From contig NZ_JAVIFX010000017.1 of the NCBI RefSeq assembly GCF_031157255.1, forward strand, positions 109,676 through 173,675: a DNA stretch of 64,000 bases, written 5' to 3'. Made by a program: the position numbers and the translations under genes. This DNA is from Bradyrhizobium sp. LHD-71 (lineage in GTDB: Bacteria; Pseudomonadota; Alphaproteobacteria; Rhizobiales; Xanthobacteraceae). Of this stretch, positions 55,252-63,944 are shown piece after piece. The notes beneath the pieces were generated by a model. It worked only from the letters and a program-made list of their open reading frames with translations, made no database searches and had not been told where the DNA came from. The stretch's first letter is position 1; each line of letters starts with the position of its first letter.

Positions 55252-55298
55252 GCTGCCCGTCGACGCGAAGCAATAGGACTACGAATAACGGCCGGAAA

Positions 55299-55505
55299 TT
55301 AGAGTGACTGTTGCGCCTGGCCGCATTCCTTGCAGGTAAACTTCACCCGCACGGCGTTCTTCTCTGCCGCCAATCGGTTCGGTGCACCGCACTTTCCGCA
55401 CTTGGCTTCGATTCGCGTCTTGCCTTGCTTGATCGCGACGGTTTTGCGCTCGAGCGCTTCGCGAACAAGTCGTTCGGTTTCCTCGCGCATTGCTTGCTTG
55501 GACAT
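55299..55505 (-). CDS. Small zinc-ribbon protein
   Basis: The 68-residue protein has an N-terminal charged helix (about 1-30) and a zinc-ribbon with two CxxC knuckles in AKCGKCGAPN and FTCKECGQAQ. Such proteins bind nucleic acid or protein partners. I do not know the family. The start follows CAGGTAG. It is on the same strand as the PAS gene, 47 bases upstream of that gene's start. Confidence 0.65.
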   Translation of the reverse strand: MSKQAMREETERLVREALERKTVAIKQGKTRIEAKCGKCGAPNRLAAEKNAVRVKFTCKECGQAQQSL

Positions 55506-55550
55506 GAACTACCTGGGGCCCCGTTCGTGTTGCGTGCGGGTTAGTGCGGT

Positions 55551-55604
55551 GAATTTGAGTTTCCTGTCAACTTCGCGGCAAGCCCGGCGCAGGAATTCAG
55601 ATTC
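55551..55604. repeat. Dispersed inverted-repeat element, copy A
   Basis: GAATTTGAGTTTCCTG (55551-55566) and CAGGAATTCAGATTC (55590-55604) form an imperfect inverted repeat. The stretch from 55551 to about 55640 resembles copy B at 59880-59962 in the same order: left arm, CAAGCCC, right arm CAGGAATT, a CGCTC segment, and ACGT near the end. The gap 55506-55856 holds no other gene. Confidence 0.6.
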
Positions 55605-55630
55605 GAAACCGCTCTGGAAACATAACGTTG

Positions 55631-55689
55631 CTAGTGCTCCTGAAGTTTCCGTGCCGCAAGGGATGCGAACTGCGGAAACGGAGCACTAG
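55631..55689. repeat. Long imperfect palindrome
   Basis: CTAGTGCTCC (55631-55640) pairs with GGAGCACTAG (55680-55689), and inside it GTTTCCG (55645-55651) pairs with CGGAAAC (55673-55679), giving 17 base pairs with a four-base bulge and a 21-base loop. It directly follows copy A of the dispersed element. As RNA it would be very stable. Confidence 0.65.
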
Positions 55690-55856
55690 TCCTAAATGGC
55701 TGGCGCTGCTCCGTCCAGCCGGGCGCCAGCCGTATAGGCTCGCCATCCAGAGATATCGATGGAACGTGGCTACGCTGTGACGCCCGCGGCCAGTCGCAAA
55801 TCGGGTGGCGCCACGTTGCGGGATACCGTTCTCTCCGGACCTCACCGGAGCTGCTC

Positions 55857-56774
55857 ATGTCCCGTTCTGTTTCAATCGATTCGTCCAGTTGGTGGCGGCT
55901 TGTGGCCCTGGCGGTGCTGTGGAGCGGCGTCTTCTTCTTCGTCGAGGTGGCGCTGCGCGAGTTGCCGCCGTTTACCATCGTCTGCGCGCGGATCGTGCTC
56001 GGCGCGCTCGTGCTCGTGCCGGTGCTGAACTGGTTCGGCATGCGTCTGCCGCGTACGATAGGTGACTGGATTCCGCTTGCCGGCATGGGACTGCTCAACA
56101 ATGTGGTGCCGATGTCACTGATCGTCATCGGCCAGACGACTGTTTCGTCGGGCCTGGCCTCGGTGCTCAATGCGACCACGCCCTTCTTTACGACGCTCGT
56201 TCTGGCGGCTGCCGGCGACGAGCAGTTGACGGCCCGCCGACTGCTCGGCGTGCTGTGTGGCATTGCCGGCGTGGCTGTACTTCAAGTGCCCGACATGATT
56301 GGCGGAGCTGCGTCGTCGACCGGCGTGCTGCTCTGCCTCGGCGCCGCCTTCAGTTACGGCCTGTCGGGCCTTTGGGCCCGCCGGCGCTTGTCGGGCGTTC
56401 CGCCGCTCATGGCGGCCACGGGGCAGTTGGTCGCCTCAGCCGTTGTCACCGCGCTGATCGCATCCGTAATCGAGCGCCCGTGGACATTGCCGATGCCGGG
56501 TCCCACCACATGGCTCGCGTTGCTCGGCCTCGGCATTCTGTCGACTGCGGTCGCATATATCCTGTTTTTCCAGATTATCGCTCGATCAGGACCATCGAAC
56601 GTCATGCTGGTAACGTTGCTTGTCCCGGCGCCAGCCATATTGCTCGGCCGCAGCGTTCTCGGCGAAAGCCTTGAGGCCCACCAGATTGCCGGCGCAGCGA
56701 TCATTGCCGCTGCGCTGGTTATCATCGATGGTCGTCTCGCCAACTGGATGGAGGGACGATGGCGAACGGTATGA
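55857..56774 (+). CDS. DMT-superfamily (EamA) exporter
   Basis: This 305-residue membrane protein has about ten hydrophobic segments in two EamA repeats, with LWSGVFFFVEVALRELPPF and NATTPFFTTLV in the first, and the matching LVTLLVPAPAILLG and LGESLEAHQIAGAAIIAAAL in the second. GGAG is six bases before the ATG. It is unlike the DMT gene at 14446 in sequence beyond the family level. Its last codons run to 56774, four bases before the convergent SDR stop. Confidence 0.9.
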   Translation: MSRSVSIDSSSWWRLVALAVLWSGVFFFVEVALRELPPFTIVCARIVLGALVLVPVLNWFGMRLPRTIGDWIPLAGMGLLNNVVPMSLIVIGQTTVSSGLASVLNATTPFFTTLVLAAAGDEQLTARRLLGVLCGIAGVAVLQVPDMIGGAASSTGVLLCLGAAFSYGLSGLWARRRLSGVPPLMAATGQLVASAVVTALIASVIERPWTLPMPGPTTWLALLGLGILSTAVAYILFFQIIARSGPSNVMLVTLLVPAPAILLGRSVLGESLEAHQIAGAAIIAAALVIIDGRLANWMEGRWRTV

Positions 56775-56778
56775 CGTC

Positions 56779-57615
56779 TTATCCCGCCGCGACACCGACC
56801 AGCGGCGACGGCTTGACGCCGAGCTCCTCGAGGAACGGTCCGGCATTGTCGATGCGTCCGGTCATCTTCTTCGGATCGCCGGTGACGAGGATATGCACGG
56901 CTTCGGCAATGTTCTCGATCGGCGAGACGCGATGCTTGGTCTTTTCGGTGATCAGGCCGTGCACGGCGACGCCTGGCGTCGCCACCAGGCCGGGCGCGAT
57001 GACGTTGACGGAGATGTTGTCGTTGTAGACTTCGGAGGCTAGCCCCGTGGAGAAGCGCTCGAGCGCTGCCTTACACATGCCGTAGACAGTGCCGCCCGCG
57101 CGCAGGTTCTCGTAAGGCAGCTTCGGATGCCATGCCGCTCCGGACGAGATCGTGACGATCGCGCCCTGCTTGCGTTCGCGCATGGATGGCAGAACCATCT
57201 GCGACAGGTGCAGCGCGGCCCAGACCTGCACCTCGATCATCAGCTTGAACCGCTTTTCCGCGAAGGTCTCGATCGGCGAATAGAATGTCACCGCGCCGTT
57301 ATTGATCAGAATGTCGATCGGCCCATAAAGGCCGGTGGCGTCCTTCACCAGCTGCTCGCGCTCATTCGCCTTGGACAGGTCGCAGGTCAGGTAGTTGGCT
57401 TCGCCACCAGCATCGCGGATGCGCTTGGCCGTGTGTTTCAACGTTCCGGGTAGGGTGCTTTGGCCATCGTCGGCAGTGCGCGCCGTGCAGATTACCTTTG
57501 CGCCTTCCATCGCCAGACGCGTCGAGATCGCCTCGCCGATGCCGCGGCTGGCGCCCGTGACGAGCGCGACCCGTCCCTTCAGCTTTCCGTTGGGGTTGAT
57601 CTTTGCGTCCGCCAT
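56779..57615 (-). CDS. Short-chain dehydrogenase/reductase (SDR)
   Basis: The 278-residue oxidoreductase has the Rossmann motif TGASRGIG near the N-terminus, NNGAV, and the catalytic Ser in VTISSGAAW with Tyr and Lys in YGMCKAAL. The substrate-loop region APGLVATPG is usual. It uses NAD(H) or NADP(H); the substrate is unknown. The start at 57615 has GGAGGAG. It converges with the exporter gene. An in-frame extension upstream to 57693 is not supported. Confidence 0.92.
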   Translation of the reverse strand: MADAKINPNGKLKGRVALVTGASRGIGEAISTRLAMEGAKVICTARTADDGQSTLPGTLKHTAKRIRDAGGEANYLTCDLSKANEREQLVKDATGLYGPIDILINNGAVTFYSPIETFAEKRFKLMIEVQVWAALHLSQMVLPSMRERKQGAIVTISSGAAWHPKLPYENLRAGGTVYGMCKAALERFSTGLASEVYNDNISVNVIAPGLVATPGVAVHGLITEKTKHRVSPIENIAEAVHILVTGDPKKMTGRIDNAGPFLEELGVKPSPLVGVAAG

Positions 57616-57750
57616 GATGCTCCTCCCGGTAACGTTTCCATTTGCGGCGCGCACTTTAGGGCGCGTTCGGAAAGAGGCAACGGCTAGAGGCAAGCATCGC
57701 CGCAGAAGAGGTCTTCGGCAGGGGCATTGCAGGGCAAAAACAAAGACCAG

Positions 57751-59115
57751 TCAGCTCGCGCCGAGCCGCACGCCCGCGCGCAGGAATTTCTGTGGATCAA
57801 CGGCTTCGCCGTCGATCCGGGTCTCGTAATGCAAGTGGGGGCCTGTCGAGCGGCCGGTCGAGCCAAGGGCGCCGACCACCTGGCCGATACGGACGACTTC
57901 GCCGACCTTGACGTTGATCTGCGACAGGTGGCCGTAGCGTGTCGTAAGCGCATTGCCGTGATCGATCTCGACCATCTTGCCGTAACCGCCCTGCCAACCG
58001 GCGGTGACGACTTTGCCATTGGCGGTGGCGCGCACCGGGTCGCCGGTGGACCCGCGGAAATCAAGACCCGTGTGCATCGCCGGCCGACCGAGGAACGGAT
58101 CGTTGCGAATGCCGAAGCCCGACGTGAATTCGATCTGGCCGATCACCGGCTTGCGATAGGGGACGACCGCAAGTGTGCGATTCAGCCGGTCGATTTGCGC
58201 ACGGGTGAGGTTGATGCGATGGAGCTGGCGCTCGAAGGGGCCTGCGTTGCCGGGGAGCTTCGCCGGAACGAACGGTCCGCCGACTGCCGATTTCGGGGCC
58301 GCTTTCTCCATGCCGGCGAGATCCAGGCCGAGATCGGTGAAGACGGCGCGCATCCGTCGCATCCGCGAGTCAAAGCTCTCCTCCAGGGAATTAAGCGCCG
58401 CCATCTGCCGGCCCTCGACGCCGTCCAGCGAAAGCTGCAGGCGGCCCAGAATGTTACCGAGGCCCACGGTCTTTGCGACGTCGCCGGGTTTCATCAGGTT
58501 GGCAAAAGCGGAACTGCGGGATTCCAGCCGCGCCTCGCGATCCGGCGGTGCGACGAAGACGACCGTGTCTCCGGCGGTAGACAGCTTCGGTGATCCAGTC
58601 GACGGCGGTTCGACCAAAGCGGCACCGCGGCCCGGCACGCGGACGGATCCAGTCGGGGCGGCGTCGGGAAGGCCGCTGAGGGCGCTCGTGCGTTGCTCGA
58701 GTGCCATCTGCCGCCGCTGGATCTGCTCCAGCTTCTGTTCGAACTGCTCCTGATCGAGTAACTGCCGGCTGGTTGTACGGTCGATCTGCGCGCGCAGCTC
58801 GGCGATTCGGTCCTCGTAGGCGTATTGCATCTCGGCCTGGCGAGCGACCAGCCGTGTCAGCACGTCGTCGCGAAAGGCGAAGTAGGTTGCGGTGGCCGCC
58901 GACCACGCGCCCATGACGACGACCGCGCCGATCACGATCCAGAACACTACCGGGCCGATGCGAACGCGCTTGCCGGCATGCACAAGCGTGTAGCCGTTCT
59001 CGCGCGGTCGAGTGTGTGGTTGGGGCCGAGGCGGAGTGCTGCGGGCGGCAACTCTGCCGCGGCCGGCCGGGTGCGGATGGGACGGATCCGAAAGATGCAG
59101 GGGCCGGTGCGACAT
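57751..59115 (-). CDS. M23-family peptidoglycan peptidase with membrane anchor
   Basis: The 454-residue protein has a cytoplasmic, Arg/Pro-rich N-terminus (about 1-50), one membrane segment (about 54-76), a long periplasmic coiled coil (about 85-150) and a C-terminal LytM/M23 domain. The zinc motifs are HTGLDF and HLHYE, both complete, so it can be active. It may act on cross-links in septal or side-wall peptidoglycan or activate amidases. It lies between SDR and the peroxiredoxin gene, on the same strand as both. Confidence 0.9.
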   Translation of the reverse strand: MSHRPLHLSDPSHPHPAGRGRVAARSTPPRPQPHTRPRENGYTLVHAGKRVRIGPVVFWIVIGAVVVMGAWSAATATYFAFRDDVLTRLVARQAEMQYAYEDRIAELRAQIDRTTSRQLLDQEQFEQKLEQIQRRQMALEQRTSALSGLPDAAPTGSVRVPGRGAALVEPPSTGSPKLSTAGDTVVFVAPPDREARLESRSSAFANLMKPGDVAKTVGLGNILGRLQLSLDGVEGRQMAALNSLEESFDSRMRRMRAVFTDLGLDLAGMEKAAPKSAVGGPFVPAKLPGNAGPFERQLHRINLTRAQIDRLNRTLAVVPYRKPVIGQIEFTSGFGIRNDPFLGRPAMHTGLDFRGSTGDPVRATANGKVVTAGWQGGYGKMVEIDHGNALTTRYGHLSQINVKVGEVVRIGQVVGALGSTGRSTGPHLHYETRIDGEAVDPQKFLRAGVRLGAS

Positions 59116-59207
59116 CGAAACTCCACGCCGGCAACTGAACTTTCGACCGGCACTTAACGCGCGCCGATTTGACCCACTTATGGTTAATTTTCAGAAAATG
59201 CCTTCTT

Positions 59208-59825
59208 TTAAAGCGCCTGAGCGATCTTCAAGACCTCTGCGGCATGGCCGTCGACCTTCACGTTGCGCCAGATGCGGGCGATGCGCCCGTCGGGTCCGAC
59301 GAGAATCGTTGTGCGAACGATTCCGAGAAAGGTTCTGCCATACATGGATTTTTCGCCCCACACTCCGTAGGCCGTGACGGTCGTCAGGTCGGCATCAGCG
59401 CCAAGCGGAACGGAGAGCTTGTGCTTGTCGCGGAATTTTGTCTGGGCGCGGACTTCGTCGGCAGAAATACCAACGATACTGGTGCCGGCCTCCTCGAACC
59501 GCGATTTCAGCCGAGAGAAGTCGACGGCCTCAAGTGTGCAGCCCGGCGTGTCGGCACGCGGGTAGAAGAAGATCACGAGCTTGCGGCCGGTGAAGTCGGC
59601 GAGGCGCAGGGTCAGGTCGCCGTCGCGTTGGAGCGTGAAGTCAGGCGCGAGATCGCCCTCTTGCAGTGTCGCGACAGGACCGGCCGGCCTCGCGGCCTTT
59701 GCCGATTTCTTGACGGTTTTGCGCGATGCTGGTGCGGCCGGCTTGGCGGAGGCCTTGCGCCGCGCTTGCGGCGAAGGCTTGAGGGATGACTTTGACGCTG
59801 ATTTCTTTGAGGATTTCCGTGCCAT
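59208..59825 (-). CDS. bcp: Bcp/PrxQ-type peroxiredoxin with basic N-terminal tail
   Basis: The 205-residue protein has a peroxiredoxin domain from about residue 50, with the peroxidatic C96 in RADTPGCTLEAVDF and the block GISADEVRAQTKFRDKHKL. It reduces peroxides using thiol donors. The resolving cysteine usual five residues later is V101, so it may work as a one-Cys enzyme. The first 50 residues are almost only Lys, Arg, Ser, Ala and Pro, like a histone H1 tail, and are not needed for the fold. It is upstream of the M23 gene on the same strand. Confidence 0.92.
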   Translation of the reverse strand: MARKSSKKSASKSSLKPSPQARRKASAKPAAPASRKTVKKSAKAARPAGPVATLQEGDLAPDFTLQRDGDLTLRLADFTGRKLVIFFYPRADTPGCTLEAVDFSRLKSRFEEAGTSIVGISADEVRAQTKFRDKHKLSVPLGADADLTTVTAYGVWGEKSMYGRTFLGIVRTTILVGPDGRIARIWRNVKVDGHAAEVLKIAQAL

Positions 59826-59881
59826 GCGCCTTCCTTTCGTCGCTTTCCGCCGGTCAAAGGGTGATATTCTGGCGTCGCCGA

Positions 59882-59958
59882 TTTGAAGTTCCTTAGCACT
59901 CGCGCTGCAAGCCCAATCAGGAATTTCAAAAGCGGCTCCAGACCTTGACGTGCTAAGG
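59882..59958. repeat. Dispersed inverted-repeat element, copy B
   Basis: TTTGAAGTTCCT (59882-59893) and AGGAATTTCAAA (59919-59930) form an inverted repeat with one mismatch. The overlapping CCTTAGCAC (59891-59899) and GTGCTAAGG (59950-59958) form an outer pair. The order of blocks is the same as in copy A at 55551. It lies between bcp and the AsmA-like gene. Confidence 0.6.
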
Positions 59959-60045
59959 ATCGCGGGCCGTCGATGCTATGTAAATCGACGGTCTGGGGCG
60001 TATGGTGATTCTCAGGTTCGCTTGCTGCGGAGCGCCCGTAACTGA

Positions 60046-63000
60046 ATGACGGGAAACGATGACCGAGGATCGGCGGCCTCGCCGTCGAGCGGGCGGACGG
60101 CGCACGACGGCGCGCGCGCACCCGTGAGGCCTCAAGCTGCGACGCGGCGTCCAGCCCAGCATCGAGCAGCACCAATTTCTTCCACGGACTGGCGCCGTTG
60201 CTGGCAGGATGAACAGGACGAGGCAGCCGATCGCGCAAAGCGGCTTCTGAGCGGACCACGGACTTACGTATCCGGTGCTTTTCTCTACCGGCTGGGCGAT
60301 GACCTGGGCCAGCTCCTGGGCAGGTTGCGGGCGCAACGCTGGGTAAGCCGTGTGATTGCCGTGACGCTGGTGCTGGCGGCGCTCGCCGGCAGCGCTTTCG
60401 GCCTTCTTTGGTGGAGGCTTGGCGAGGGACCGATCGGCTTCGACGTGGCGACGCCGTGGCTCACCGCCGCGATCAAGGACAACGTCAGCAGCGACTACGT
60501 CGTCGAGATCGGCGGAACGCAGATCGAGCGCGCCGGACCGGTACGCATTGCAGTGCGCGTGCTCGACATCGTGGTGCGCGACCGCGACAACCAGATCGTC
60601 GCGACCGCGCCGAAGGCCGAGGTGCGCATCTCCAGCACATCGCTGCTGTTGGGACGGCTTCGCGCCGAAAGCCTGAGCCTGGTTGACGCCGAATTGTCGG
60701 TGCTGATCGAGCCGGACGGCCGGGTGAGCGTGTCCACGGGCACGAACGCGCGTCCGCTCGTGACCGCGACTCCTTCCGATCTCGCTTCGCCCCCATCTGC
60801 GACATCCACGCCGCCAACGCCTCCTCCGGATGCCTCGTCCGCATCGCCCGGCGCAGCACCGGCCTCCGGTTCCGGCATCGACTCCTTGCTGGCCGCACTC
60901 GCGCGCCTCGACGGAATCAGTGCCGCGGGTCTGGATGGTTACGATCTCAACGAGATCGGCATCAAGAACGGCAACGTCACGGTCGATGACCGGCAGAGCG
61001 GCAATCACTGGAGCTTCGAGAATATCAATCTGAGCGTGCAACGCCCGAGCGGCGGCGGCATCGCGCTGAGCGTCGGCGAGGAGAACGCGACGCGACCCTG
61101 GTCGTTCCGCGCCGCCGTCGGTGCGCAGGTGAACGGTGTCCGCAGCGTCGAGATCGCCGCTGAGCGGGTCCTCATCAAGGACATGCTGTTCGCGCTCCGC
61201 CTGAAAGACGCATCCTATACTGCCGACCTGCCGGTGACCGGGCGCCTGCGCGGTGAGATCGGTCGCGATGGCCTGCCGACATATTTCACCGGCAAGATCG
61301 GCGTTGACGCCGGCAGCATCGTCGATCGCCGCGCGCCGGAATATCCGATGAACATCGATCGGGCCGATATCAGCGTCGACTGGGATTCGACACGGCGGGT
61401 GCTGGTCGCCCCGTTCCAGGTGGTGGCAGGTCAGAACCGGATCACGCTGCTCGCCCACCTCGAGCCGCCGAACGACACCGTGCCGCACTGGCAGCTCGGC
61501 CTCTCGGGGGGCACCATCGTGCTGCCCGGCCACGAAGGCGAAACGCCGCTGATCTTCAATCGTATCGCGATCCGCATGCGGTTCGATATTGACAGCAAGC
61601 GCATCGTCCTGACCCAGGGCGACATCTCCAACGGCACCGTCGGCGTCGCGGGAACTGGCACGTTCGACTACTCGACTGACGAGCCCCGCCTGACGGCAGG
61701 CCTTGCCGGCACGCCGATGTCGGCTTCCGATCTCAAGCGCCTGTGGCCGGTGATCATCAATCCGGAGGTGCGCGAATGGGTTCTCGCGCGGGTCGATAGC
61801 GGTTTCCTGCAGCGAGCTGAAATTGCGATCAATGCTCCGACTCACACGCTGGCCCGCGGCGGACCGCCGATCCCGGAAGAGGGGCTCTCCATCAATTTCG
61901 TGGCGAACAACGTGAAGATTCGTCCGGTCGACGGACTCCCACCGGTGACCGACGCCGGCATGCGCGTGCGCATCACCGGACGCACCGCCAACGTCAGCAT
62001 CGCCCAGGCGGCAATGGAAACCGCGGCCGGACGAAAAATAGGCCTGTCGGACTTCGTGTTCGAAATCCCCGACCTTGCGCCCAAGCCGATGCAGACCCGC
62101 GTGCGCTTCCGCGTCGATGCACCGCTGCCGGCGGTCGCCGAAATTCTGTCATCCGATCGCTGGAGCGAGTTCTCCGGCATGCCGATTGACCCCAACAGCA
62201 CCCGTGGGGCGACGGCAGCGGTCGTGACGTTGGCGATGCCGCTCAAGACCGAACTCACCAAGCAGGACACGGCCTATACGGTCAGTGCCGACCTGAACAA
62301 CGTTTCGGTTGAGAAACTTGTTATGAGTCAAAGACTTGAGAGCAATAACCTCAAGTTGACCGCGAACAACCAGGGTTATCAGATCAAGGGTGAGATCAGG
62401 GTCAACGGCCAGTCGGCAGCGCTCGATTACCGCAAGCCCATGGGCGATCCGGATGCGGAAGTGCGCGTCAATGCGACGCTCGATGACGCAGGCCGGACGC
62501 GGCTGGGCATCGATCTCGGTCCCGGCGCGACCGGCAACATTCCCCTGAGACTGAACGGCAAGATCGGTCCGGACGATCAAGACACACGCTTCGGCGTCGA
62601 GGCCGACCTGTCTGGTTTGCGGATCGACAACCTGCTGCCGGGCTGGGTCAAGAGTGCGGGTCGCCCCGGCAGGGCGACGTTCAACATCATTCGCAGGGAC
62701 CAGTCGATCCGCTTTGAGGAGGTGGTGATTGAGGGTGGCGGAGCGTCGATCAAGGGCAGCCTCGAACTCGACGACAAGGGCGACCTCATCTCGGCGGTGT
62801 TCCCAACCTATCAGCCATCCGAAGGCGACCGGGCCTCGCTTCGCGCCGAGCGTATGCCGGACGGCGCGCTCAAGATTGCGATGCGCGGCGACGTCTTTGA
62901 TGGCCGCAGCTTCATCAAGGCATCGATCGGCGGCAGCGGCCACGACAAGAAGCAGCGGATCGGCGATTTCGAGGCCGATCTAAAATTCGGTGCGGTCGCC

Positions 63001-63762
63001 GGTCATAATGGCGAAGCGATGCGCGGCGTCGACATCAAGCTCGCGCGCCGTGGCGGCGTGATCCGCACATTCGCGCTGAACGGCAAGATCGGCCGCGACA
63101 CCAAGGTGTTGGGCGATATCCGCGGTCGCCAGGCCGGACGTGTGGTGATTTACCTCGAGACTGCGGACGCGGGTGCGCTGTTCCGCTTCACTGACATGTA
63201 TTCGAAGATGTATGGCGGGCAGATGTGGATCGCGATGGATCCGCCGATTGCTGATTCCACGCCGCAGGAAGGCCTGCTCAATGTGAGCGATTTCACCATT
63301 CGCGGCGAGGCGCAGCTACAGCAGCTGGCGGCGCAGAGCCAGAATGGCGGAGCGCAGACCGGGCTAGCGTTCTCGCGCATGCGCGCGGAATTCACCCGTT
63401 CGACCGGTGCGCTGACGATCCGCGAAGGCCTCGTCGCAGGCCTGACCATGGGCGCGACCATCGAGGGAAACATCAACTATGCGGCGAACCAGGTCCGCAT
63501 GAGCGGCACGTTCCTGCCGGCCTATGGGTTGAACAATATCTTCGGGCAGATTCCGATCGTCGGCCTGTTCCTTGGCGGCGGCAGCAACGAAGGCCTGATC
63601 GGCATCACCTACGAGGTGGTCGGAACGCCCGGCTCGCCGACGCTGCGCGTGAATCCGATCTCGGCCGTTGCGCCCGGCGTGTTGCGCAAGATCTTCGAGT
63701 TCGGGACTGGCCGTCAGCCGCAGACGCCGCTCGACAGCTTTTCGTCGCCCCAGCAGAATTGA
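60046..63762 (+). CDS. Giant AsmA-like/DUF3971 (YhdP-type) envelope protein
   Basis: The 1238-residue protein has a disordered cytoplasmic head (about 1-70), one membrane segment (about 104-124), and then a very long periplasmic part of repeated beta-strands, with DUF3971-like sequence in the middle and an AsmA C-terminal domain near the end (ADAGALFRFTDMYSKMYGG and the block GVLRKIFEFG). YhdP-type proteins carry phospholipids between the membranes. A Pro/Ser-rich loop (about 245-280) interrupts the strands. The start has only a weak ribosome binding site. It stands alone, in divergent orientation to bcp. Confidence 0.88.
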   Translation: MTGNDDRGSAASPSSGRTAHDGARAPVRPQAATRRPAQHRAAPISSTDWRRCWQDEQDEAADRAKRLLSGPRTYVSGAFLYRLGDDLGQLLGRLRAQRWVSRVIAVTLVLAALAGSAFGLLWWRLGEGPIGFDVATPWLTAAIKDNVSSDYVVEIGGTQIERAGPVRIAVRVLDIVVRDRDNQIVATAPKAEVRISSTSLLLGRLRAESLSLVDAELSVLIEPDGRVSVSTGTNARPLVTATPSDLASPPSATSTPPTPPPDASSASPGAAPASGSGIDSLLAALARLDGISAAGLDGYDLNEIGIKNGNVTVDDRQSGNHWSFENINLSVQRPSGGGIALSVGEENATRPWSFRAAVGAQVNGVRSVEIAAERVLIKDMLFALRLKDASYTADLPVTGRLRGEIGRDGLPTYFTGKIGVDAGSIVDRRAPEYPMNIDRADISVDWDSTRRVLVAPFQVVAGQNRITLLAHLEPPNDTVPHWQLGLSGGTIVLPGHEGETPLIFNRIAIRMRFDIDSKRIVLTQGDISNGTVGVAGTGTFDYSTDEPRLTAGLAGTPMSASDLKRLWPVIINPEVREWVLARVDSGFLQRAEIAINAPTHTLARGGPPIPEEGLSINFVANNVKIRPVDGLPPVTDAGMRVRITGRTANVSIAQAAMETAAGRKIGLSDFVFEIPDLAPKPMQTRVRFRVDAPLPAVAEILSSDRWSEFSGMPIDPNSTRGATAAVVTLAMPLKTELTKQDTAYTVSADLNNVSVEKLVMSQRLESNNLKLTANNQGYQIKGEIRVNGQSAALDYRKPMGDPDAEVRVNATLDDAGRTRLGIDLGPGATGNIPLRLNGKIGPDDQDTRFGVEADLSGLRIDNLLPGWVKSAGRPGRATFNIIRRDQSIRFEEVVIEGGGASIKGSLELDDKGDLISAVFPTYQPSEGDRASLRAERMPDGALKIAMRGDVFDGRSFIKASIGGSGHDKKQRIGDFEADLKFGAVAGHNGEAMRGVDIKLARRGGVIRTFALNGKIGRDTKVLGDIRGRQAGRVVIYLETADAGALFRFTDMYSKMYGGQMWIAMDPPIADSTPQEGLLNVSDFTIRGEAQLQQLAAQSQNGGAQTGLAFSRMRAEFTRSTGALTIREGLVAGLTMGATIEGNINYAANQVRMSGTFLPAYGLNNIFGQIPIVGLFLGGGSNEGLIGITYEVVGTPGSPTLRVNPISAVAPGVLRKIFEFGTGRQPQTPLDSFSSPQQN

Positions 63763-63771
63763 GCATTTTTC

Positions 63772-63892
63772 CGTCATTGCGAGGCATAGCCGTTCGAAAG
63801 AACGGCGTCGCTTCGCTCGCCTGTGGCCACGAAGCAATCCAGTCTGAGCTCACGACAACCTCACACTGGATTGCTTCGCTGCGCTCGCAATT
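63772..63892. repeat. Large palindromic intergenic repeat
   Basis: The element opens with GTCATTGCGAG and closes with CTCGCAATTG. Inside are a 14-base perfect inverted repeat (63830-63843 and 63865-63878, arms reading CGAAGCAATCCAGT) and a hairpin GCCGTTC-GAAA-GAACGGC (63789-63806). Repeats of this kind are common in Bradyrhizobium and relatives; short ORFs across them are artefacts. Confidence 0.75.
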
Positions 63893-63944
63893 GTGCATGT
63901 TCACTAAATCGGTGATTGGATCGCTCCGCTGGAGGACGATCCGA

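Noticed and set aside
59953..61845. Minus-strand frame of 630 codons opposite the AsmA-like gene
   Set aside because: It is the complement of a strongly supported gene, and its translation is Arg/Asp/His-rich noise.
63605..63904. Minus-strand frame of 99 codons at the right end
   Set aside because: Its N-terminal part is the translation of the palindromic repeat and the rest is opposite the AsmA-like gene.
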